Source: Ascidia mentula
Taxonomy: Eukaryota > Chordata > Ascidiacea > Phlebobranchia > Ascidiidae
Length of the DNA stretch: 64,000 bases
Reading direction: 5' to 3'
Assembly: GCA_947561715.1 (NCBI GenBank)
Contig: OX387197.1
Location: 8,243,001 to 8,307,000 of the forward strand
Part shown: positions 51,854-64,000 of the stretch, one piece after another
How the letters are laid out: each line of letters starts with the position of its first letter
Numbering within the stretch: position 1 is the stretch's first letter
The notes under the pieces: generated by a model
What the model was told of the DNA's origin: nothing
The model's database searches: none
The model's input: the letters and a program-made list of their open reading frames with translations, nothing else
Position numbers and translations under genes: made by a program

Positions 51854-53827
51854 ACCGTAATGGAGGGAGCGAAGGTGCTGAGGGATTAAAAAAGAGAAAA
51901 GGCTGGAGCTCTTGCTTCGACCTGTAATGGAAAGAAAAAAGAAAAACATTGTCGCCTGTATTTGTTGTTTTGCATCTGGTGAACTGCGTAGACCTCTTGC
52001 TCTCGTGTTGTTCAAAACAAAAAATATCTTAATGGCAATCATGTACGTTTCGAGAAACATAAAAGGTAAATTTGCCAAAAAATCGGACCTTTACACCTTG
52101 CAAGTCACTAAAAGGAAAATATTTTTCTGACTATATGTGAACATGCTATCAGCTGGCCAAAAAGTATGAACAAAAGTTTTGTTTTTTTACTGCAACATTG
52201 GGCAAAATGTTTACGAATGATTTCCAATATTCTGAAAATGATATCGATTCATTACATCTGATAAACGTCAAAGAAAAGTGTGTTTTCAAAAAAACTGTCA
52301 AAAACAGATTGGAAATCCAAGTAATTAAAGTCGGCCCGTGGTCGCATAACAACCAGCTTGTGTGCGTCAGTGATTACGAAGCTGTAAAAGAATGTCGTCG
52401 TAAATTCATTACCTCGTTACTCAAATGAAGAAAACATTGCAAGGTCTAATGGGTCAAGTTTTCTAAAAAACAACTCCCTGTAGTAAATGAAGTTTGGCAA
52501 CTGCGCAATGTGATTTCCCTATTACGAGGCAGGAATATCACGCGGGGTGACCCGGATAGCAATGAGTGCGAAACTCGCAACATCACGGCTTGGCCTGACC
52601 TCGTTAAACATGCGAAAGGCACACACCGATTTGCTGCAAACCGGATTATCAAGTAAAAATGCGCAACTTCGGCATGGCCGCCTTTTAATAAGATTAAAAG
52701 ACATTTATTCGACAGGCACCGTTTTCCGCTGAGGCTTTTGGGCTTTGCATAATTTCCGGGGAAAGCGTGGGTAGGTTATAAGATTTTCTCTCAAAACAAC
52801 AAAGACATAGCCGATATATTGAGCATATAGTGTCAACATCTAACCTTTTCACACCAAGACAAGTTTCGGAACATATCCAAAGTCGAAACAAAAAACTGTT
52901 GGCTTAAAATTTCTTTTATATGTACTCGCTATAATAACAAATAGTTTGCTGGTTTCGAATGGCGTATGTGCTAGCTGCAAGGAGTAATATGTATGCTGTT
53001 GCACTTCTAACCTTGAAAATTTTTGGTCCGATATATATTTTCGTGCTTGGACTCACAAAAATCACACTTTAAGGGTTGATAAACCGCACTAAGGGGTATA
53101 GGGGCCGAAAAAATCGTGTATGCGCAAAAGCATTTACGGCTCAGGACATTTTTACCACTGGCCGCTATATTGTTTGTAGTTCGTACTTTTGTTAAAAATA
53201 AACATAAAGAAACAACCAAGTTTTCCCTCATGCTTGTAATGAGTGAAGCCGCGAAATAACTAAACCAGCCAACCGTGCAACGCACCGGGAAGAAATCCAA
53301 TTGTCTGCTCGGCTGGAGATCCTTTGCAATAAACCAGCAAGTCTTGCCGGCCTTCACGTGACGTAATATATTTGTGATTGTTCTCGTACTCTCTCATGCC
53401 AGGTCCTGTTAATTACGGTGTGCGAGCTGACCAACACGATAGCTTTTTCACATTCTTTTTACGTATACTTCAACGTTTTTTAGCATGTTTATTCAACCCA
53501 AACAATTTCAAAACTACATCAAAACTTTTATCAACAGCTACTTGATACTAAGAATGTTTGTCTACGAACCGCTATGTTGTTAGAAAGGCAGATAAACATA
53601 ATAATAAACCTAATCTGTCAAATGATAACGCTTCCACACAAGAAAAAACTATTGGTCCAAATCTATCGACGAAGTACTTTGGCGGTGGTATTAAAAATAC
53701 TAAGATAAAAAAAAGTCAAATTGGTATTAAAAATACTAAGATAAAAACGCACACAATTTAGCACAAAATGAACACAAGTAAGAAGTTTGAACTAGACGGA
53801 AAGTGAAAAACCGTTAAAAACAACTAC

Positions 53828-53833
53828 TTTATT
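53828..53833 (-). terminator. Polyadenylation signal AATAAA of guanine deaminase
   Basis: AATAAA on the minus strand, 69 bp past the guanine deaminase stop codon. Confidence 0.6.
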
Positions 53834-53901
53834 TGATTAAAATAATTAAAACAAAACATTTGCCAACGTGAATTATAAAAATACACAAACAATTTCTACA
53901 T

Positions 53902-57410
<3,509 letters not shown>

Positions 57411-57692
57411 GTTTTTCTAATAACCTTGACTGAATTTTTATTTTCACACAAATGTTGCTACGACGTTCGCAAAACTGGTTCAGCGTTACTACATGAAATA
57501 TATAAAAAAAAATGCAGTTCGACGCAAACTCAAAAAAGGCAATCTTGCCTGGGGGGAATAGCAAACAATTTTTCACGTACGTAACATGTTCTGCAGCCAA
57601 CGCGGAAAATGTTGGCCCCAGCAAGATTTCAGGCTTATCAGTCCAGGCTCAAGAGCGACCTCAAACATGGCTAATTCTAACATGGCTAAATC

Positions 57693-57876
57693 CAGTGGTG
57701 GTATTTAAGTATTTTAGCAACCGGTTCTTTCACTAGCAGCATGTCACAGTAACCGCGGAAATACAGTGCTCGAAGTGAAACATTGGCCTACACGTACGGT
57801 TGTTAACAACCGGTTCGCTAAGGTCATTAAATTCCAGGAACAGGAACCGGTGCGAACCGCCTGAATCCCACGACTG
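57693..57876. mobile_element. hAT-like non-autonomous element (MITE), copy 2
   Basis: Starts CAGTGGTGGTATT; the far end read in reverse is CAGTCGTGGGATTCAGGCGG, giving imperfect terminal inverted repeats with an AACCGGTTC block inside each. The flanking 8-mers GCTAAATC and ACTATATC agree at 6 of 8 positions, as expected for a worn 8-bp hAT target duplication. Same family as 12164-12336. Confidence 0.6.
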
Positions 57877-58773
57877 ACTATATCTAACATTGGATGACTT
57901 AAGTACGTAACTTGCTGTTATGTCGGAGGCGACAAGTAGGAAAATCATCCCTTTTAAAGCGGAATACCGTCCGTAATTTTCCCGATAATAATCTGCTGAT
58001 TTACTCTTCTACACTTTCCAGTGGCCTGTTTGTTGCTTGGACTGTCCAGCTTATCTACGTAGCGCAAGTCAACAACTTGACACACCAGCACCGAATTAGG
58101 TTAAGGGTTGAACTCCTTTTTGCTCGACTGCAGAAATGTTATATGATCGAACGTTTGCCGATGGAGCGGTTGCAAAAGACCCATTGTTCCGGTAGGTGCT
58201 GCCCAAGGTCAAGTCCATTTACTCGCATTTTAAGAGGTCTTTACCTTTAGGTGAAGCATTAGGTTTGCTTTGAACCTCAAGCTGGTATGCTAAATGTCTC
58301 TTGTTAAAAACATATACAATGCAGTGTTCGGAGCTACAACAAGCAACTGACCAACAAACTTTGTTATGGCTGATACTCTGCGCGGGGCAAACTTTGAACG
58401 TCATTTCCTATGTAGTTTGGCCTGACGCACGTTACACGTTTGGCCGACACAACACGACACGACTGACTGAGGAAAGATGCCCGGTTTGCGGTATTTTTGT
58501 GTCATGTCTTTCTGTAACCGGATGGACCAAGCACGCCAGTCATGCTACCACCCACTAACAACAGTGAGTACATCTCGTGAGTTCAGATGTCAAGAAACTA
58601 TTCGCAGCACAACTATTAGTAAATCATTGAAAAGGGGCTTGGTAGTGGACATCTGCAAACAAATTATTTTTCGTAAATGTGGTTGGTGCGTTAACGGCGT
58701 TTACCTGACCAATACAAACTTGGAAAATCTCGTAGTGTTGCGCAACTTGCGTTGCAGGTAGTTCAGTACAGAC

Positions 58774-58860
58774 AATAAAACCCATTGCCTGTGGGATAGG
58801 CAAACAATATAACCTGTAGGCCTACCTAATATGCCCCGCAAGTATGCCTTGATAAAATTA
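58774..58860. repeat. Dispersed repeat, first copy
   Basis: Shares ACCTGTAGGCCTA-CTAATA, a GC-poor spacer and TTGATAAAATT with 59486-59570; about 85 bp, clearly diverged. Not assigned to a known family. Confidence 0.5.
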
Positions 58861-59485
58861 TTAAAGGTAGCGGCAGATTAGCAGCAAGTACATTCCTGTA
58901 GTTACAATACAAAAGCAAAGCTTTTATAGCAGCTTAAATCTACTCCAAACACTTCACCACATTTTAGCTCATGCGAGGTTTTGTGCTAAACGTGCAATGA
59001 ATCCCGCAAACATATTTTTTATCAGTAAAGCCATCTCCAAAATGCAATTTTCGGGCAGCAGCTACCCAACATCAGCCGGCAGCCCACTACGTTTCAGAAA
59101 GTCGCGTTCTTTGCGGGTGTTCGATTTCAAAAGGGCTTTGTCCAAAACGTCATAACCCTGCTGTTTTACAGATACACCCCTAAACATATACAATACTGTA
59201 TGTGTTACGACACGCACCTGTCAATATTGCCTATATTTCGCAATACAAACCAACTATGTTATCTTTCAGCGCAATGTCGCCTGGCGCATTTTTCGAATAG
59301 TTACGACACGACTGACTTGTTGCTGCTTGAGCTTTTCTTGCCACTTACTACTTTGCAAATCTTTTGACAATACGTGCACCCAACCATAACACGGTTCACC
59401 TTGTAGGGTGGAGGGCTAACGCAGAACTTTTAACATGCGATCATATTACCGGAAAAGGAGCCAAACACATATATGGTGCATGCGA

Positions 59486-59570
59486 CAATAAAACCTTACA
59501 CGGGCGACAAGAAACACTATCACCTGTAGGCCTATCTAATATGCACTGCATCTTCGCCCTGATAAAATTC
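59486..59570. repeat. Dispersed repeat, second copy
   Basis: Partner of 58774-58860 in the same orientation, about 710 bp away. Nearby CGACACGACTGACT also recurs (58459 and 59304 areas), so the duplicated unit may once have been longer. Confidence 0.5.
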
Positions 59571-60100
59571 TTGAACGTTCTTGAACAAGCCAAGTGTAAG
59601 AACATATTTATATTATGTTCACAACGTTAAGTTTCTATTTATCGAACCAACAAAAAGGAGTGTTGAACAACATGTACATACATATAAAAGTGGGCAATCA
59701 ATATAGGAAGCAAAACAAAAAAAGGAAGGATGCGTACAGTGGATTTGTTATTTGTGACGTAGGGTAGCTCAGTACCAGACACGAAACACTCAAATATGAA
59801 ACAATAAAACGTCATGTGTAAAACTTTGCATAGAGCCATGCAGATATTCCGACACAGTGAGAAAGAAACGACTGTTTAATCAACACTTCAGGTAGGTGAT
59901 ACGCCTTTGTGTATGGAGATTATAAATGATGGAAAGTTGCAGGTTGAGTTAGTTGATCAAACAGTCTATTATAAATAAAATATTAGTGGTGAACCCTAGA
60001 CACAAAATTTGTAAAAGAGTTCGCATTCTCGAAAAACTTTTCTGAACCAATTCTTTTCACTGCGGCCACTCTTCTCTTGATTTTCAATCGATTTCAGCAC

Positions 60101-63100
60101 TCAGGCTCTTGATGGAAAGGATTGGCCGCGGACAGCTTCTCTGTATGCGACGTGGGCACGAATTTTCTTAGTCAAGAGTTCACGTCTTACCACTTTCACG
60201 TCTTCTTCCGCTTGGTGGCGAAGCTGATCAAAAAACAGTATGTGGAATAGGACACACAACATGACAGCAAAAACGCGTTTGAAGTGTTTGCTTACATGAT
60301 AAAATATAAATACACTTGTAAGCCGAAAAGAGGGGTTGTTTTGTGTATCAAATTAGTGGGTTGGTATAACAACCACTTTTCAACAATTTACCTTTATTTC
60401 TCCAGTCAGTTTGATTTTCGCATCCTCAATCTTTCGCCTCAGTCCGTCCATGTCGTGCTGCAACCTCGTGACTAAGATTTTGCTGTTGCTCTAAGGTGGT
60501 GACGGTGAAGAAAAAAAGATAGTTATACTTGGGAATGAATTAGAGCAAGAAAAGCGATATTTTTTCCAACAATATAGAAGGGTTCGAATCTTACTTCATT
60601 TACAATCGGTAGCATGCCGTTTTACTACAGCTAGTTGAAAATCAAGATGCAAAATGTTTTGTTGCATTTGCAGCGCCGCAAACCGACGGAATGATCTTCT
60701 CTACTGATTGTAAGTATTCTGATGCGTATTTGATTCTAGTTGTTAGTTGCGTGTGTTAGCATTATTATTTCACCGGGTAAAAGTATTGGGTTATAGATAA
60801 AACAGCACTTGTCACAATATTCTTCACGCTCCATAATCCTATTGATTAAGAAGCAAATCTAGACCGTACCCTGATCAAAGTTATGATTACTTGTATATAC
60901 CTCTAGTTACCTCGCGAAGATGCTTCCGCTTTATCTTAAAGCACACAAAGTCTGTCCGACGAATTACAAATATTGTTACACACGACGTACCTTAACGGAA
61001 GGTCTACTTGAGATAACTGGAAGGAATGTTGGATATCTTCGTTTTTCTGTGACCCTTTCCCCTTCGAGCGCTGAGACTAGTTTTCTATGTGAACTGCAAA
61101 GGAGATTAATATACTTTTGAAAGCATGGTATTTTTCAGGAAATTGTGAAGTACATTTCCCACATAGCTGTGATGGCCGCGTTTGCAGTGCAGAATACGTT
61201 AGGTTAGGGTTGGACTGGAGGGATTCATATAAACGAAATTTAAAAGTATTGATTCACTTACGAGTCAAGCTCGCTCTGCAGGCGACGGCAAATTTCTTCA
61301 AGTGGCATTGTACGCTTTTTTTCTTCAAAGAACTTTTTCTTCCACATGTCGCGCACTGAAAAAAACAAAAAAGTACAGTTTACCAACAAGAAAAGTTTCA
61401 ACTCGAGCAGATAAACTGACCTTTCTTCTGCCTCGCACGAAACTGAAGCTGATTTCCTCAAACAAATACAATTAAATATTTCTGTTAAACTTCTATTCTA
61501 ATATAATCTAAAAACTGCTCCTTATACCATACACCTATATAATAGTACTGCTATGGCCCAAATATGTCACCGCACTGATCTCAACAACAGTATAAAATAT
61601 CCTGTACACACACGTAAACTGTTTACTGTACAATATGTTGCTACAACACACTATGGTAGGTGGATGCGGTGCATTGAGACATTTCATGATCGCCGTCGCA
61701 AAAATTGAGGCAGTATCTCGCCTGTTGCGTGAATGCACTGTTCGCAAAGTAAAGGCACTTGTGTTTAAGCTCTTTCGGGGAAACTTGACAACACTCCGCT
61801 TTGGTGCCAAGAGACGGTGGTGGAACTCCAGCGCCACCGTGTGTCATGGTAAAGCGAACTTTTTTCGGCGCTTCGCTGTTCACGCGAGGCAGTACAGAGG
61901 CAAACGAGGATTTTCTCCGGGCAATATTTCCTTTCGACGATTTTCGTTCGTGTAAATCCTCCTGAGATAGAATGCTTTTCTTCCAGTCCGCAGTTTCGTC
62001 GTCTTGTAAGCTACCTAATGGCGAAGTTTTATTACTTGTGGCCTGATCGATAATCACGCTTTTCAGCTGACGGAGTCTCTGTTTTATTGTAAGCTCGCGC
62101 GTTCGCAATCTCAAAACAAACAACTATTCCTCTGCACAAAACGTGTCAGGCCTTAAACTGACAACAACGAAGCATAAAAGCAACAGTCAGTTAATGTGTT
62201 TGGGTCATGAACACTTTCTAAACTGTGTTTTTGTTTTGACTTAATGCAATGCATAATTGCCGCATGAGGCCCGAATAACGTGCATTTCTGCACGGCAGCA
62301 TGTTTTTCTTGAAACATTTCGAGCGGCAATCATCGCCAACCCCTAACAACGCAAAGGACATAATGGTTCGGAAGGTGTTCATAGTTGGACAATAAATGGA
62401 CGAACGATAATGGAGGCTCAACGATCGCGTTACGACTTTATCATGTTTTGGAATCGAATTTCTGTTCGCGCGTGCTCCGATACTACTGACGTGGTACGCC
62501 GATAGAGGCCTGTCCTTGTCGTACACGCCGCGCGCTTCCAATCGCGTATTGCATTGAAGTGCGCTGAACGAGGACCGAGAAAATTGATTAATAAAACGAC
62601 CCCTGCTCGCATCTCCACAATCACCACCGTTTTGTTGACAGTAAACACGCAACTATATTTTACACTGCAGTGGGAAAACGTGTAGGGCGCCGAACTCGCC
62701 ACAAACCCGATCTTGCGCCACCTCCAGCTGGTGTTGGTTTAGGTTCGAGTCGAGTGCGTGACATAAGCTTGGGATTGACCCTGTGCTTCACGGGGAATGT
62801 CGCATTTGTATATTTAGGGTGTCTTTGAAAGCTTTATACCTTGTAGCCATATTTATACAAATAATCTCCGCTTTTGGAATATTGCAGCTAAAAGTGGTAT
62901 CGCAATGATGGTTTACATGGACAAGACACAACGGCAAAAAAATGTAAAACGGTAACGCAGAAACACAGCTTGGCTACAATGCCAGTGGACCTTACAAAAG
63001 GGTACACAACAGCAAGCCAACACCGTGCACATTACGTGATCAAAAAAGCTGCCCCCCTAATGTTTGCCTCATAGGAACGCAAAAAGACATGCACCACTGC

Positions 63101-64000
63101 GCGTGTTGGCCACTTTGAGATAAGCTGTTTTAACCCCTTAACCCCGACATGGACAGTCGAAAGACCGCGGTCCTAAATACAGCGCCACAAAATTGTGTAT
63201 ACCTATCGGCTTCCCTCGATGAATCAAGCCGAAATGACGTTTCATGTCCATCTTAGTGTGGAATACGTAATAGCAGCCGGGCACACTGCACTTTTCACCT
63301 GTCCCTTGATTTTTCTTCTTGGCACTTTTGATGCGAGGAAATTGCTTTTCGAAGTCGGCGCTCACTGAAACTTGGACAGATTTATCTCACACGAAGCTGT
63401 TTAATCCCAGCGACAAAGCAGAGAGCCAAGAGCTATTGCGTGACTGCTGCTATAGCTGTCGATTCAACTAAAGCTTAATACATGTGACCTTTCCCATTCT
63501 AAACCCCTTCTAACCTTCAAAAGACCTAACTGAAATGTTTAATATTTCTATGGTATAATCCTGCACGACTGTGTTGGTACCAGCTCAAGCCATCCAAGAT
63601 CTAAGTGTCGACAGTTTTTCTGAAAATTGGTCACAAAAGTTACCTGATGTGCGTTTCTGGTTCAGTTTTGAAGTTGCCACTTTCGCTTGCTTTACCAGCT
63701 CTTGGCGTTCCTTTTCAGCCAGGCGTCGACTACTTCGGGCGCTCTGCAGTTCGGCCCACAGCTTTGCTCCTAACAGAAAATACAATTTACGTGGATATCT
63801 CTTTGAATTTATAATATTGATAAAAACTATCTAAGTTACACCTAAAAAGCGTGTTTTTCCTAAAACCGGGAACAAGTTCGTGGACTTAGATTCTTATTTT
63901 TGATCAGAGTACTCGTTCGTTAAAGTATGACATCACAAATATTTGGTCAACTTAAATCTTACGGTCTGAACTACTGAGCCGCCGTTCCACCTCCTCATTC
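60101..64000 (-). CDS. SPATA1-like coiled-coil protein, 5' end off window
   Basis: Six exons of the 3' part: 64000(or beyond)-63963, 63769-63644, 61355-61262, 61093-60991, 60490-60392, 60223-60101, all phase-consistent, ending in SFPSRA and a stop. About 190 residues are visible, nearly all charged helical coiled coil. The order of landmarks matches the C-terminal domain of vertebrate SPATA1 (spermatogenesis associated 1): EKERQELVKQAK, DMWKKKFFEEKKRTMPLEE, HRKLVSALEGER, then LVTRLQHDMDGLRRKIEDAK and IKLTGEIK, and RHQAEEDVKVVRRELLTKK. In mammals SPATA1 is testis-expressed; its biochemical role is poorly known. The intron between 63644 and 61355 is 2.3 kb, long for this window, and holds other open frames. 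The N-terminal part lies beyond the window. Confidence 0.75.
61641..62120 (-). CDS. Unassigned open frame in the SPATA1-like intron
   Basis: An open frame of about 160 codons on the gene's strand. The first 105 residues look protein-like: a basic helical stretch (TIKQRLRQLKSVIIDQ), Ser/Lys-rich SPLGSLQDDETADWKKS and RRKSSFASVLPRVNSEAPKK. The frame does not fit the phase-1 junction of the flanking SPATA1-like exons, so it is not a simple cassette. It could be a nested gene, an alternative terminal exon or a relic. No family recognised. Confidence 0.25.
   Translation of the reverse strand, partial: FVLRLRTRELTIKQRLRQLKSVIIDQATSNKTSPLGSLQDDETADWKKSILSQEDLHERKSSKGNIARRKSSFASVLPRVNSEAPKKVRFTMTHGGAGVPPPSLGTKAECCQVSPKELKHKCLYFANSAFTQQARYCLNFCDGDHEMSQCTASTYHSVL
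63203..63364 (-). CDS. Candidate cassette exon with one C2H2 zinc finger
   Basis: A 162-bp segment bounded by a good acceptor (GTTTCAG) and a GTATAC donor. It is open in the frame set by the upstream SPATA1-like exon and is phase 1 at both ends, so its 54 codons could be included or skipped without a frameshift. It encodes a C2H2 finger: CSVPGC, 12 residues, then HFGLIH (C-x4-C-x12-H-x4-H), preceded by a Lys-rich run. Inclusion in mRNA is unproven; the alternative is a separate small zinc-finger gene or a remnant, since the frame runs open past the donor to 63138. Confidence 0.35.

Larger units (their letters stand above)
51684..53901. other. Upstream region of the lipoprotein gene
   Basis: Region between the lipoprotein start and the 3' end of guanine deaminase. 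A TATA box lies at 51846-51853. A 76-residue open frame at 52198-52428 (plus) has no recognisable features or splice context and is probably chance. A 24-bp direct repeat (GGTATTAAAAATACTAAGAT core) occurs twice at about 53689-53750. Confidence 0.5.
57411..60100. other. Repeat-rich intergenic region
   Basis: Between the guanine deaminase start and the SPATA1-like stop codon. It holds a hAT-like MITE (57693-57876) and a diverged repeat pair (58774-58860, 59486-59570). Short open frames here lack splice support or known motifs. No RNA gene was recognised. Confidence 0.5.

Noticed and set aside
52198-52428. 76-codon plus-strand open frame upstream of the lipoprotein gene
   Set aside because: AT-rich composition typical of chance frames, no recognisable motif and no neighbouring exon.
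58301-58558. Open frame with a CPVCG motif in the intergenic region
   Set aside because: Single Cys pair, no splice sites or homology, and it overlaps repeat-like sequence.
60585-60603. tRNA B-box-like GGTTCGAATC
   Set aside because: No A box at the right distance and no cloverleaf arms upstream.

Overview
This is a compact animal (metazoan) nuclear sequence. Almost every gene is split into short exons by mostly short GT-AG introns, and the recognisable products are animal proteins: LMBRD2, a centrin-like protein, SPEF2, an apolipophorin/apoB-type lipoprotein, guanine deaminase and a SPATA1-like coiled-coil protein. Tight gene packing with intact sperm-flagellum genes fits an invertebrate deuterostome such as an ascidian, but the species cannot be fixed from sequence alone. 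I joined exons by hand from splice signals, reading phase and protein similarity; every full-length model below stays in frame from start to stop.

Layout: (1) 0.5-3.5 kb, minus strand: a small single-pass membrane protein and an unrecognised 446-residue, probably nuclear protein. (2) 4.0-9.4 kb, plus: LMBRD2 homologue, 16 exons, 761 aa. (3) 9.8-10.8 kb, minus: centrin-like EF-hand protein, 5 exons, 217 aa, tail-to-tail with LMBRD2. (4) 11.8-24.1 kb, plus: SPEF2, 40 exons, 1,849 aa, head-to-head with the centrin-like gene; a perfect RFX X-box consensus lies between the two starts. (5) 25.3-51.7 kb, minus: a giant large-lipid-transfer-family lipoprotein, 49 exons, about 6,580 aa, with one 11.6-kb exon. 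It has a signal peptide, vitellogenin-type N domain, dibasic cleavage site, a long beta-repeat array, VWD and C8-like modules, a VWA-like module and a Cys-rich tail. (6) 53.9-57.4 kb, minus: guanine deaminase, 13 exons, 444 aa. (7) 60.1 kb to the end, minus: 3' part of a SPATA1-like gene, with an in-phase zinc-finger exon candidate in one intron.

Three cilium or sperm-flagellum genes (centrin-like, SPEF2, SPATA1-like) lie in one window, two of them sharing a divergent promoter region. The lipoprotein would be secreted and carry lipid; guanine deaminase (purine catabolism) and LMBRD2 (membrane protein) are unrelated housekeeping neighbours. Non-genic DNA holds two families of small inverted-repeat elements, one copy of which is caught in a 229-bp tandem duplication that includes a splice acceptor.
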